A stretch of DNA of 64,000 bases, taken from contig OU696575.1 of NCBI GenBank assembly GCA_916048095.2, forward strand, positions 5,427,501-5,491,500, read 5' to 3'. The translations under genes and the position numbers were made by a program. Below, piece by piece: positions 39,144 to 53,092 of the stretch. Below the pieces are notes generated by a model. The model was not told the origin of the DNA and made no database searches. It saw only the letters and a program-made list of their open reading frames with translations. Within the stretch, counting starts at the first letter, position 1, and every line of letters starts with the position of its first letter. The DNA comes from Sacculina carcini. Its lineage: Eukaryota > Arthropoda > Thecostraca > Sacculinidae.

Positions 39144-40888
39144 CCAACCCGCGATAACTGTAAATGAATACATCTGCTAATTCCAGTTTAAGGAAATTAC
39201 AATTCAGCTCGGATTATTAAACTTTCGCTAGGGTCAATTTTGATCTCACTGAAACTGTAAAAGATATATACTAGTATGGAACAATGGTGAAGCCAAGTTA
39301 ATCCTAATCCTCGTATGCCTTTTGTCACGTGTATTTTTCTTCATGTATATTTCATGCACGTCATTTTCTACAAAATTGACCTGTGTCCAGATCGCCTGGG
39401 CTGAATTGAAGCGTGTCTTGTATTCATTCTGCGACCCTGAATTCATAGTGTTCGTGAGGTATTTATATAGGCTTGTTTTTATCTTGTCAAGCTTATCACC
39501 ATCATTATTGTTCTATTTGGTTTAGGAAGCTTTACAATGGAGGATATAGGAAAGCACACATTGTTAATGTAAACTGTTTTGTCTGAATTAGTTTTTCTCA
39601 GTTTTGCTGAGCAGTGCACGCATTTTTGTTCCGGTTTTTATTTTTGTGCACTTTGATATTGTTTTTATATTAATATACAGTTTCCATAACAAAGGCTGAT
39701 ATTTATGTGTGCATTGGTAAGTTAATTTGCTTATATTGCTTGCTTATATAATTTGTTAATATCTCAGACCACTTTTTATGGTTTCCGATTGAACATACGA
39801 GTCTTTCTACTGTGCGGAACCGGTTATTCTGCAAAAAACGAGTCTCATCACCGGAGCAATGTGGAGAATTCCATCGGTAAATGGAAACAGAGTGTATTTT
39901 GATATATCAATATTTGCCTTCGATGTCATCGCAAATGCTCCAACCTGTCAGCGAATGCCGGTTGAGATTTCCCGGTTGATTGAGTTTGTATCGGGCGGAT
40001 GATAAGCGTATAGCATTTCGCGTACTTATGCAAGCTATCGCACACTACATTGCTGCTCGCATATCGAATAGCATACCTGATTTCCGTCTGCACACGACTT
40101 CCCACATATTTTACTCTATCACGATTGTTTCTATCTCACTCACAGTTAGTGGCTAATATAGTCGCGTCACTCCTCGATGGTTGGATTCGTTGACGTACGA
40201 GGTCAGTAATGATTGATTCTTGATGACCTTGATTCTTTCACTGGGCCAAACACGTTAGTGGGGTCTCTACAGAGGTTGATATCAATTTTGAAAACTGCAT
40301 TGTCGTACTTTGCGTGTACTGGCGTATCAAGTTTGCACTACATATCATTACATATCAGGCAATCTATTCGCTGTGTTAACGTTTTGCCCGTTCATGAGTC
40401 CACACTGGAACACTGCTTCACGGACATGGTCATAACCAGGGAGAAATTGTCATCATCGTTGTCGCTAGACAGGCGCGCGGTGTGTGAATGTTCGAAATGA
40501 ACGACTGCAGGGCCATATGTTGTCGCTGACTGCACACCTAGTGGATACTGGTGTGCGTGTGTGCGCACGTGTGCTAGGTGAAACAATGATATTTTGTGTT
40601 GGTGAGAGTGTGCGGCCATGTTGTTAGTGGCTCATTTCGTGCGACCGTGTGTGAAAACATTCACTGTCTGTTGACATACATTCACACGCGCACAGTGTCA
40701 GTCGTGCAGTTGGAGCTGCGTGTTGCGGCCGTGTTGTTACTTCGCTGCCGTTTGCTGTGCGTGTGCGTGGCCGAGCGTCTGCTCATGAGCGTTTGGTTGA
40801 GACAAGACGTGTTGTTGGTGGCAGTGATTTGGTGATCGAGAGTGTTGGCTGACTGCCTGTTGTTGTGTTGCCGCTGTGGCCGTTGGAC

Positions 40889-41266
40889 ATGGTAGCGCAT
40901 CCGTGTGCCGTGCGACGACACTCGCTGCCGCACGCAGTAATAGACGCTCGTCCTTCTTCGACTTCGACGGCCTTGTCTTCGTCGTTGTTGTCTGGGCGCA
41001 GGGCCATGTTTGTGTTACATCATTGTGGTCACGGTGTGTCGGCACCGGGTTCTAATTGGCCGCTCACATCGCTGGTACCGTGCGGCACTTGCTGTGCGTC
41101 GGTGTCCGGCGTGGGCACGGGTTGTGGCCGCGTGGTTCGCTGCGTCAGCTGTGAGTCGCATCAGGCGCTGTGCTGCGCCGCCGCGACGGCAGTGGACGAC
41201 GGCAGACCGGCGGTTATCTGCCGTGTCGGTCCGTCGCCGTCGCAGCCGCGTCGTGTGCAATTTCAG
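40889..41266 (+). CDS. Candidate WDR47 middle exon or alternative first exon
   Basis: A GC- and CpG-rich block with a long open plus frame from ATG 40889 (Ser/Ala-rich SSTSTALSSSLLSGRRAMF) to a donor TTTCAG|GTGTGC. It ends in phase 0, which does not match the exon at 45547. A second open frame (from 40944) ends with two bases and would match. A strong GTGAGT donor also exists at 41151. TG-rich sequence lies upstream (40549-40578) and a CA tract 35 bases downstream (41301-41315), as for the accepted exons. The CpG-rich flank (40500-40880) could instead be a promoter. Confidence 0.33.
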
Positions 41267-41394
41267 GTGTGCTCTGCTGCTGTCTCACAAGCTCGCAAAC
41301 GCACACACACACACATTAATATTAATTTGAGCCTATTCTATATTTATTTTGATTTATTTGACGTGAATAGTCATTAGCCATATATTATATATAT

Positions 41395-41445
41395 GCGTAA
41401 CGTTTCAGAGAAGCCGGTTTACATCTTCAGACAATACGGCCAACT
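41395..41445 (-). other. Hammerhead-like motif, solo copy
   Basis: On the minus strand, CTGAAGATG and GAAACGTTA surround a GC-containing stem region. The layout matches the motif beside the Penelope-like element at 50979-51016. Self-cleavage is untested. Confidence 0.35.
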
Positions 41446-43364
41446 AAATGCCGTTTATTGTTCTTGTATATGCGCTTATATAGGTATATGTTTTTAACAC
41501 CTGTATGTGTGCAGTGTGCAAATTCACGCTTGTGTTGCAACCACGGCTCACGCACTGTTTACTGCGCATGGAGGTTTAGCGCCCCGCGCATAGGTGCGTT
41601 CAGCTTAGCACTTGGTGGGGTTCTTTGGGTAGAAATAATACAATTTTTCTCAAGCTGTTCATTGATTTTTGGGCGCATTGTATTAATTGATATGTCTTCA
41701 AAGAGCTTGAATTGCCTGTTGTCTTCATGCGTCAGTATTTATGTTGGTGCCACTATATCTTCTCGGCTGATCTTTCTTCTATGCGCCACTGCACTATGGT
41801 TTCTGATGGAACCGCTGCTGAGGTGGCAGGTCAAATGGCGTGCCAGCTTTGTTGTTGTCATACCGATATAGGAATGAGGTCCGCACCCATCATCGTTTTC
41901 ACATGTTTACTGGTAGACGTGATGTCGCTGCAGCATGTCTGGATTGTCATTGCATGTTTTGGTGCGAAATATTATATTTGAGTGAGTTTTCGCGTTCAAG
42001 TGACGTTTAAAGTGTCAGTCCAGTCCAGGCATGTCCTGTCCTATATGACACTTATAATAGGCCAGTGTTTCTGGGTTCTGTCCATTCCCAAGTGTTCGGC
42101 GAATCAATTTCAGGGGTTCGGCGGTTTGGCTCACCCAGGTCTATGGTTCATGATGTCAAGCTCTGCTTTATAATGATTGGTTTCAGCTAATCACGTTACA
42201 TCGCTTGACGTTGATATCTGTACTGCAATCAACTTGGTCCATTTAGTAGTCCCTCTGTGACTATCTTCATCTTAAGCGATTTGTGATTTTTCTTATAACT
42301 CAAACCCGAAGGGCTGTATGGAACTTGTGGGGTCAGTACCTCCAATAAGGTTTAGAACTACTGTATATATGTACTAGACATTAGCATTGCTTCTCAAACT
42401 CTGGTGATTGTAATCAACTCCTGTATGTAGTGAGTGTGCATTTAATCTAGGAAATTCTTCATAGGGTTTGACTTATCGGTATAACTCTTGGGCAATCAAT
42501 AGATGATGTAGCCGGAAATTGTAACAACAATTTCACAGACACATGTTACTACGTTATGTCAGTATTCCTTTAAATATGATGATTTGTGAAATCGTCCAAT
42601 TTTGGAAGCGTCTACTGCATGCTTGCCAACAAGTGAGTGTTTAGCTGCACAGTAATATATAGTAGTAATAGTAATAATTTAATAACAGTGCTCTTGACTA
42701 TCGCAACAAATGTGTACTGAAATACCATGAGGGTAAATGTAAATTTGTGCGCAAGAGCCTCGTATTTTGGCAGTACTCGTGTATCATGGTGAAATATACC
42801 TGGAATGATTTGAATGAATGAATGTTCACAATAACCGAGCCAGTCTGTTTCTCTTTGGCAATTGACTTGGTGAGTTTTTCATAAATGTGGGCACAACTGT
42901 GTTCTGTCTCTGAGCTTCATCTATCCACTTATTCGGTTGGACGTCATAGCTTTCTAGTCGCTGTAAAGATGGCGCGAGTGCGGATGTCTTGTAAGGTTGA
43001 TATGTTGATAGACAGATTGTTTAGTGGTGTACCGGCCTGTTACACCAGATGGCGTGATGCTCCCTGAATATGGAAATCGTCACCAATATAGTTCATATGA
43101 TTATGATTATAATAAATTATTTGAATTGTAATATGACTTCAGTTTTAAATAATTACATTTTGATTGTGATGACTTGTATCTGGGAATCACACAGAACCCT
43201 AGTTATGCGCTATTTGGAGGTGTGGTTTAGAAGAAGAGACCATGGAGTATTCCACTTGTTGGAGGATTTTTCTAGTTAGAGTTCTGCTATTTGGATGGTC
43301 TACTATATATGCTGTTTATACTAACTCACATTATCACTCGGTCAGTATCATAATTCCGCTCAAA
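41446..43364. other. Intronic sequence
   Basis: A hAT-terminus-like CAGGGGTTCGGCGG lies near 42112 without a partner that I can find. No gene. Confidence 0.5.
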
Positions 43365-43500
43365 TACAACAACAACAACCTTTATTTATAAAGCGCCACT
43401 TCAGAGTCTATACTCCCTCAGATGAGCTATGAACACACAAATAGCACAAGCATACAAATAGATATACACACTTTATCTGTAGTACGTTCACTTTCTCTGT
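43365..43500 (-). mobile_element. LINE 3' tail remnant
   Basis: On the minus strand a block ending TATAAATAAAGGTTGTTGTT resembles CR1/L2 3' termini. No coding part remains. Confidence 0.45.
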
Positions 43501-44135
43501 TGAACAATTGCTTGGACTTGCTTGTTATGCATTTGAAATTTTCTGTGCTTTTCGGCGTATTGTAGATGTGATGATTAGGAGATTGTTTTCAGATATTATT
43601 TCTCAAACATTCCTGTATTGACTATTTAATTGTTGCTTTTACTGATGCGAGAACAGCGAACAATTTTTTTGTTTGGTTAGCGTTGTTTTGCAAAGGAACT
43701 GAGCTGATCTCCAGAGCTGAGAAGGAACCGCCCTGCAAATGTTGTGCAGGCTCATATTTCAAGTATATATCTGTTAAATCTGTCGGGCGTCAAATATGTA
43801 TTATTTAGCTCTTATATCGCACAAATTATGCATTTTAGTCAATGCTGGCCCGTGTATTTATATTGGCGTATCCGCTATGCCGAGTGTACAGGTGTGCATT
43901 GAGTAGTCTATCAAAATAATGTGTTTGCTTTTGAATCAATATGTTATGTTTGATTCATATGTGACGTGTTCTCATATTTTTGTCTGTCTGAGTGGATTTC
44001 AATGTTATCACTTTTTGCATGCCATTTCATACATTGCGGCACTGCTTCGAGATTTATGCGTTTAATTCTGTCCTTTATATTCTGCTCATTGCCGCTTTCA
44101 CATATATGAATTCTATAATCGGTGCTTGTTTGTCT

Positions 44136-44332
<197 letters not shown>

Positions 44333-45546
44333 TGCTGGTTGACAAACGCGCTGTATGTGCCGATGAGTTCTCAATCTACATAATAGAGATCCGTAGCACC
44401 ATTGAGCGTTGTGGTGTGCTCGTTGGCGCCAACGGGGCCATAATACGATTATTATAATTTATACGACACTGAACGAGCGCCGTTTGTGCTGATATGTGTT
44501 CTGCACTATCCTCTCTTCAGCAATTCACCGTCGTTTGCGTTTTGAGACCATTCAAATACAACCAAACACACACACACACGTTTGTATACACGCATGGTCA
44601 CACAACCACACGCGTGTACATGCACATATACGACATGCATACCATTGACTTGCTAACCTTCAAACCTGTCGTTTATTTATGTTTCGTCGTATTTGTGAAA
44701 ATGCTCTCTCTCTCCGTGCTGTTTTGACTTACTTCTATCTGGTCTTTGCTCTGTTTGGCTCATTTCAGGATTCTGTCATATAATTGGTACTTTGCTGCAT
44801 CTTGACGATGTTGACAAGTTTATTGGTCATCTCTACAAGTGAAGTATAACTGTGTGAGGAACCGACTGTTTCATATACTTTCATCAACTCGCACATATAA
44901 AGTTTGAATTTTAACTATTATCTTTGTAGCTCAAAATATACATAGTATATACAAGTATATACGGTTAACTGTGCAGGTACCTATATACTTTATGTTTTTA
45001 TGTGAACTTTTCTTTGTTGTACTTGATTCTTTACGAGGAGCTTGTTCCATATAAAACGATAATTGCATGGAATGTTGCCGTGGTTATTTTCTTGTTTTCT
45101 GTTGTTGTTTAGATAATATAAGTACGTAATCGCAAACTAGCAAGTATCAAGAAGAGAATGGTTGTTAACCAACAGTGTTGCAATGCTTGCCACATTGCTG
45201 TCTTGTTTGCATTCATTCCATTTGTCGATTTTGTGTGGGCAAACACAGCGCTCTCATTCCGACGTGATTATTTAGACTTGTGTTTGCGTATGTGTTTGTG
45301 TGTATGTGTGTGTGTGTGTGTGTCGAATGTGTGCCTCCGCATATTTTCTGTTAATTGTTAGTCGACGCGTGTCCTTGGCCGTCGCGCGGGAACGTTTGCT
45401 GCTGGCGGTGTTGAGCGCGACACGTGCGCTTGTTTGGAGGTAGTGTTTTGTGCGTGGGCCGCCTGAATGCAATGCTCGAAAATCTGTGTAGCGCGGCGGC
45501 AGTGTGCGTCTCTTTGTGTTCGCTTCCGCGTGTGCTCACCTTTCAG

Positions 45547-47032
45547 TGCAGCTACTGCTGTCAGCAATCAAGCCCATTCAGGCACGCTGGTCTCATCATA
45601 TAGGTATTCATTGAGGAGTAATTTCGGGATTGTTCAAACTTTCAGCGTCGAAAAAGTAAGAAATATTGGTGCTACGCTCTCGACGATGTCCAGGTATAGT
45701 TGCTTGAATCGTGATAAAGATGCGGATTTTTCGTCTTCTGCTGGAGCTTCCACACCTTCCTCGAAAATTGGCTCATCCTCGAATCACTTGCGTTTGAGGT
45801 CTCCTACAGTGGCATCAAACGTTGATGAGTTGATAGCTCCAACATCAAAAGATTCAAGTTCTAATGTACTCAACAAAGTTCAGAGTAAGAACTCATTTCT
45901 TTCTAAAACATTAAACAAGTATGATGCCTACACTGAAGGGGGTCAAGTGCTCACCGAAACTAATCATACTCGTCGTGCCAACCCTCGTTTTGGTGTACGT
46001 CATGAGTCGATCGCGACACACCGTCCCACTTCGCCCCCCTTGCATCTCAGCTCTGTCGACAGCGGTCATCCGAACTTTGCCCGTTCCATCAGTCCACGGT
46101 ATGATGACAAGAAGTCGTTATGCTTGAATTTGGGCGCTTTCGACTCATCCAGCCGCTCTTATGGCTACGGCCGTTCTCTGAGTCCCCGTCGCTGTACATC
46201 TACTTCCTCCATGCAGCAGCAACCGAAGTCTCAATTTCTGACCACTCGCTCATCCAAGGAGACCACCGCAGTATCACGTAATGCCAGTGTTCCCAATTCT
46301 ACAAAGAATGCCCGTTCTCTCCAGTCGTGCACTAGACCATCAAGACAAATCAATCAGAGCTGGGTGTGGGACGTGTCTTCGACAGCTGCCACGGACGGTT
46401 CTTTCTCATCGGATACCACTCGCAACAAGATTTCGACCACCGGTGGTGGCTTGTCGGAATCTCTCAAGCATCTGGGATCACGGACTTCGGGTTCGATGGA
46501 TCCTGTTTGCTCAAGCGTCTCTGGAAAATTTCCGCTTGGCAATGCCAATAAATCCAGTATCGGTAATTTTAACTCACATATTACTTCGTCTTCTCAAAGG
46601 AGCATTCGCTTTGATGAACCGCCGTATTGCTCGTTTGATGGTAGAACTCAATCAAAGTCACCTAAACACCGGAAAGGTACTTCACCCGAGCAACAAGAGA
46701 GACACTATAGTAATACCGTGGATGTCTACCGTTCTCACATGGACAACTTTCACACAGAGAGCATTTCAAGCCGTACTCCTTCACCGTCGCACGAGTGTGT
46801 GGATCGTGCCCATACTGGTTCTCCTCGGCGTCATTGTTCGCAGAGATCAACCGATACTTCAGCGGACAGTGTGACTAATCGTCAGGGCTCGAATAGCCCA
46901 TTCGGCAGCGGAAGTCATAGGTCGTTGTCTCCTCGTCATGCGCATGTTACCAACAAGTACAACAGCGTTTGCAGTGGGCCCGAACCTTGTGACAAACATC
47001 TTGGTTCCAAACGCTGGGAATACATATTTCAC
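45547..47032 (+). CDS. WDR47: WDR47 long linker exon (Ser/Pro-rich)
   Basis: About 495 codons of Ser/Thr/Arg-rich, probably disordered sequence. The donor is excellent (TTTCAC|GTAAGT) and ends in phase 0, matching the next exon. The best acceptor is a pyrimidine-rich tract ending CACCTTTCAG (45545-45546). AGs at 45644-45645 and 45692-45693 keep the same phase. The chain has repeated SPR/SPK motifs (SISPRYD, SLSPRRC, SKSPKHR, TSPEQ, TPSPSH, GSPRRH, SLSPRHA), candidate proline-directed kinase or microtubule-binding sites. It ends SKRWEYIFH, just before the propeller. An ATG at 45686 and a CpG-rich block at 45360-45540 leave open an alternative 5' end. Confidence 0.83.
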
Positions 47033-47849
47033 GTAAGTGTTCGGATTTTAAAAAGTTTGTTGCGTGTTTTTGGGTGGTTTATCATCACTTGTTTCTCATA
47101 AATCCCTTGATGTGAGTTATTCTTTTATTGTAAATAAAATTTTCGTTGAAAATTTCTAGCTTATGAAATTGTAATAGCGTAGAACGTTTCACAAAGAGGA
47201 ATGAAAAGGATGTAGAGATATATTTAGGTCGTGGAAAAGGCGGTATACTCAACGTAGGAGTGTCTATCCTAAGGCTTTATACAGTCAATCTTTTGGCGTA
47301 TTATTTTGGATTAATTTGCTTTTGTGCTTTGGAAATATCACTCCTGTTTCTTACTTGCATTGTATTCCTATCTCTTTTGTATTTATGTCAGTTCATGTGC
47401 ACGAGTGCAAATAATCAATAGAGGAATGAGAGACCGTCCTGTTGTTCTTTTTGCCGGTACAAAGTGCGTGAACTTGTGTCGTAACATTGGTTAATTTTGC
47501 TTCTACCAATTCAAATATGTTGTTAACGAGAATGCTCTGTTAGTCTGGTGTTACTGTTTTGTTCAGGAGCTATAACTATAGCTATTCCATTATTATGTAG
47601 ATGTGTATATTTGTTTTTTGCGTGTACGGGAAGTTGGTTGTATGTGTGTGTGTGTGTGCTCACCTATTTGTGTATTACGGGATATAAGCTTGCGTTCGAG
47701 CTGTCCCGTCTCCAAATCATGATTTATCCAGGCTCTCCTTGAACTATTGAATTGTTCTCGTTTTTACTGTTCCGCTGTCTAAACTATTCCAGTTTTTGTG
47801 CTCCTATTAGGAAAACTGTATTGTTTGATCTTCTGTCGGCATCTTGTAT

Positions 47850-48996
47850 TTTCAATTCCATACCATGTCCCCTTTGAGCTCTCTTATTCCAAAAAATACA
47901 GCCTTTCCGATCCGTTTTTGAAATAGTCTCATGTATTTGAAAATGTGTATTAAATGCCCTCCCTGTCTTCTCTTTTCGAGCGTGGTCGGTTCTAGTTTGC
48001 CTAACCTTTCTGCATATTCTAAGCTTCTCAAACTTGGTGCACTTTTCGTTGCCGCTCTCTGTATCCTCTCGAGTTTGTCGATATGCTTCTTCAACTTATC
48101 TTTATCCATATATCAAAACACAGTATATATATTTTTAACTAGGCTGTATGTAGATGCTGTGATTTTGTTCATGTGTTGTTCCGATGATAAAGTGTCGCTC
48201 ATTATGATTCCCTAATCCTTTTCTTCTTTCACTCTCTGCAATGTTTTTTCTCCTATTTTGTATTTTACAGAGGGCCTATTTCTACTTTTTCCGACAGTGA
48301 CTCCATTCATAAATGGTATCTAAATCATTTTGGAGTGTAGTACTGCTATCATTTTCAGTTCTCCAGTTTTGAGCAAAAATATTCATATTCAATTCTCCTC
48401 ATAAGCTTGATGTCATGAGCGATGTCATGATACTCGCGTAGCTGCTCACACTATCAACCATACCATTCACGTATATGATTAATATAATCGGTCCTAGTAC
48501 CGAGCTCTGGGACACTCCACTTTTCACGAATAACCATTCAGACTTCTTGCCGTAAATAACAGTACATATTTGTATTTCATGTAGGTAATATTTAATCCAT
48601 TCGAACAATTTGCCCTGCACTCCCCCATGATGTCGCAATTTCCATATCAATCTTTTTTGCGGAACCTTGTCGAATTCCTTGTTCACGTCAAAATATACAG
48701 AGTCAGCCCAGCCGTCTCTCTTTTGGGTTTCATCAATGAACCTCGTATATAAATCCAGCAGATTGGTTGCACATGACCTTTGTTTTCTAAATCCATACTG
48801 TTCATCAGCTATAAGTCCATTCCTGTCGAGATGATTTATCCAGACATCTTTGATAAAAATAATCACATAGTTTGCATATTATAATTGTTAAGGACACTGA
48901 TCTGTAGTTCCCTGGATCTTCACTGCATCCTCCTTTGTGTATGGGTACTATTTGCACTTGCTTCCAAATAGTTGGCACCTTACCACATTTTAGCAT
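47850..48996 (-). mobile_element. Degenerate CR1-like LINE reverse transcriptase
   Basis: Minus-strand frames encode, in order, WKQVQIVPIHKGG (palm start), EQYGFRKQRSCATNLLDLY, VYFDVNKEFDKVPQKRLIWK (first catalytic Asp) and VSQSSVLGPIILIIYVN. After a break comes the C-terminal LERIQRAATKSAPSLRSLEY. The YADD block is lost at the break. It lies in the WDR47 intron before 52841. Confidence 0.9.
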
Positions 48997-48997
48997 A

Positions 48998-49032
<35 letters not shown>

Positions 49033-49063
49033 GCGCTGGTCATCAACTAGTTTGTGGGTCCAG

Positions 49064-49383
49064 TGCTTGTGTGACGCTTTTCACATCGATAGTTGGCCGC
49101 TACGTGAGAGGCGCTCGTTTTGTAACATATTCCCGACTGTGTTCCGGTGAGTATCGAATGTGACGAAATTCGCCGTCTACAGCGAATTTGGCAGAATTAA
49201 ATTATTGTCGGCTGATTTCTCTACGGCACGCTTTTCAGCTTCGATGCTCTGATCAAATGTGACACCGTGCTGACGGTGGTCGGTGGTGTGTCAGTTCTTC
49301 TCCGATCTTGCATTCGAACTGAGGGCGGTGTGGCACGAACACTATGCTCACTTGAGAGCGCGCGTGTGCAAATTGAGTTTGAA
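49064..49383 (+). other. Possible cryptic exon pair
   Basis: A TG tract (48997-49035) precedes an open block ending at a strong donor (TTCCG|GTGAGT, 49146). A pyrimidine-containing acceptor (CGCTTTTCAG, about 49240) starts a second open block. Joined, the frame stays open for about 75 codons to a TGA at 49383. Neither block resembles WDR47, and including them would break the phase between 47032 and 52841. Could be an alternative end or chance. Confidence 0.2.
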
Positions 49384-50853
49384 TGACTCAATAGTCGACG
49401 TCGTGCAGACACCGCATTTTGCCGCGCAAGACGGGTGTATTGCGGACATTTTGCTCGTGATAAAAAGTCTCTAGATCAGCTTGTTTTAAGCACAGGTTCG
49501 CTATCAGCTGATATTACATTTAGGTATAAATCATAAGTTTGGTGTGATGTCATTATTGTTTTTTGTTCGTGGTGTTCATGAGTGTAAGAGCGCACTATTC
49601 TATCACATTATAATTGTTTGTATTTTGCCAGGCGTTTAATTACTACCTAAAATAGTAATCCAATATAAACAGGTAATAACTCACTGATGAAATCATTTAA
49701 AAATTCGTAAGCTTTGTTCTGGGTACGTACAAATTGTCTGGGTATACAACTTTTTGAGATATTTCTGGAATATCTTGGAATCCTTTCAATATTTGTACTA
49801 CTCTATTTTTTTCTCGATTTTCTCGGTGCACAACGCTCATATATGTTTGTCTGCTGATGTATGTTTTCTGGTCTTTGCATACAACACTTTCAGTGTCACG
49901 GGCGTAGTTGTCATCGGATCAGTTTGATTCCAGAGTTTGCGCTATGTGTCAATTCCGTTTCCCTGATGTATCATCTTGTAATGAAATGAAGTGTAAACGT
50001 GAAGTTAAATTAAATGGAGTTAGTATTGGAGTTTATAAATGTTAGTATGTGGAGCCGTATGTGGCTTGTTAGGATGTTAATATGTAGAGTTGGTAAATAG
50101 AGTAAGTGTATTGGTAGTACAGGTTAAATATTGATATATTCGGTTGATTTTTGTCGTATAATGTTTGTACCGTTATTGACATGGAATTGCCGATTGGGGC
50201 ATGTGAATGGGACGATGATCATGCAGTGGATAAATAACTTATTTTTTTGTTTTGGTACGACTGAACAAGCTGGGAATGGTGCTTGCGACCAGTCTTTCTG
50301 TCGGTTGTAAACAATGAGATTGTTGTCTGTGTTGACGTGCTAATTAATTGCCCCGGCTGGTACGATGCCCCACTTTTTACTGTGCGCTCTAACCAGTGAA
50401 CTTCAGCCATGCTATGGTGAACAATCTATTTTAATATTGAAATATCGTACATGCCCCTATCATATGACTTAGGTGGCTATCTATGGAACGATATATCCAG
50501 CTTTAAGCCTCTGGCTTTGTGCTAGTTTGATTGTTTGATATTGAGATATTGGGTGTTTGATATTTGGCCTAGCAAACCAAATAACAGCCTGCGGTAACCG
50601 ACAAGTGTTCTCGGTAAACAGTTATTTATTGGCAAGCTTTGCAACAAGGATGGGACATTTCCAATCACATGCGATATTGTTTCTTCAGATGCTCAACCTG
50701 GGGTTATACATGATGTATATATGATGATATGTATATATGATGTATATATGTATATATACCTGTATATATGATGTTGCCTTGATGTCTTGAGGAGTGGTTT
50801 CGGTATATATATCCGCGTATTCCTTCTCCCTGTGTGTATCTGTATATACATAC

Positions 50854-50854
<1 letters not shown>
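49384..50854. other. Intronic sequence, nothing recognised
   Basis: AT-rich, with TA/TG-rich stretches towards 50700. Confidence 0.5.

Positions 50855-50892
<38 letters not shown>
50855..50892. repeat. (TA)n microsatellite
   Basis: Perfect TA repeat in a TA/TG-rich zone (50710-50892). Confidence 0.95.
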
Positions 50893-50895
<3 letters not shown>

Positions 50896-50978
50896 AAATT
50901 GATGTTCACTCACGCACCCGGTATAATTATAGATATTATGTAAATGAATCACTTCATCGGGTACAATCAATATATTTG

Positions 50979-51016
50979 AGTACGAACGTTTTCGCCTATC
51001 GGCTTCCTCAGGTACT
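50979..51016 (-). ncRNA. Hammerhead-ribozyme-like motif beside a Penelope-like ORF
   Basis: Read on the minus strand: a five-base stem I strand (AGTAC), CTGAGGA, a GCC-GATA-GGC hairpin, GAAA, the palindrome AACGTT, C, then the stem I partner GTACT. This is the CUGANGA...GAAA arrangement of a type I hammerhead with a minimal helix III, except for one unpaired base before helix II. Penelope-like elements are known to carry hammerhead motifs in their terminal repeats. It lies about 270 bases downstream of the endonuclease reading frame. Activity is not shown. Confidence 0.5.
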
Positions 51017-51281
51017 GAAATTCATTCAAATTTACGGCCAAATTGCACAATTATATAGCAGACAATGAAAAACACATGCATCATAACAATTGAGTAACTC
51101 TCGTAATTAAGCGCTGAAAAAAGGAGCATTATTACCAATTGCCAGGAGTATTGCCAAGGAGTATTGCCAATTGCGTTATCTTTAGAATTGGCATTTTATA
51201 TCTATTCCCTTGCAGCCGTTGATGAGCGATCCATCATAATGCTGTCGTATGTAGGCTGCTTCGGCGTACTTTCTTGTCGAC

Positions 51282-52075
51282 TCATCTCTGATGCTCATTG
51301 TTGTCTTTGAACATCACACCGTTCTGTTTTGGGCTAATATGCTCCTGCACTCGTATTTTCACAGGTCGACAGGTTTCACATATGTAGAATCTTCCACAGA
51401 TCGTACAAGATATATTATAGATCACATTCTTCTGCCAACATTGTGACCTTTTCGTCGCACAGAAGCATGTAAAGCAACCGGACTCGCATGTCAGGCGCTC
51501 TTTGGGAGGTGCAAATATTCTTTTTAATGGGCGACCCGGGTCAAAGAAAATCCGGACTTTGTCTGCGAGACCCGTTCTTCTGAGCAGTGATTGACACTGT
51601 CGCTTGTTTGCTTCTCCCAAGTATGGCAACTTTACATAATATTGGCGTTCGTCTTCTTTTTCTTCTCCATATCCAGTATTGCCCGCATTCCTTAGTGCCC
51701 TATATTTTTTTTGTCGATCACCTTCATGGGATAGCCATTCACTTTCAGGCGATTTTCAACGGTTCTCAGCGATTTTCGTAGGTTCAGCTCATTGTTGGCT
51801 CTTCTTGACGCCCTCACAAACTCGCCGTATGCACTGGAACATTTTGCTGATGTTGAGCCGTAGGATTGTCATGGCGTGAACGATCCACTGTGTACAGTTT
51901 TCACATGTAATGTGGTGTATAATTTGCGACCATCATGACTATGCATCATGACATCATGATATGGTTTCCCCAATGTATATTTTATGACACATGCCACATT
52001 CGATTCTGTAGATCAAGTGCCTTTTCCAGCACATTTTTTGACCTTTAAAAAGTATCTTTGGACCTCCAAAAGAAA
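51282..52075 (-). mobile_element. Penelope-like element fragments with GIY-YIG endonuclease
   Basis: A minus-strand frame (51282-51629) carries the zinc-knuckle-like CESGCFTCFC and the endonuclease entry VIYNISCTICGRFYICETCR, the pattern of Penelope-like C termini; the usual GET is changed to CET. A second fragment upstream on the same strand (51960-52020) reads LIYRIECGMCHKIYIGET with the intact motif. These are two tandem or rearranged copies. The reverse transcriptase part is not visible in the window. It lies in a WDR47 intron. Confidence 0.85.
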
Positions 52076-52079
52076 AACT

Positions 52080-53092
<1,013 letters not shown>

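Larger units (their letters stand above)
37521..40540. other. Intronic sequence, nothing recognised
   Basis: Two small direct duplications (listed separately) and no coding block with convincing splice sites. Confidence 0.5.

Noticed and set aside
40865-41377. A separate 170-codon gene
   Set aside because: The frame runs into intronic CA repeats and begins at a non-ATG codon; at best it is an exon with the ATG at 40889.
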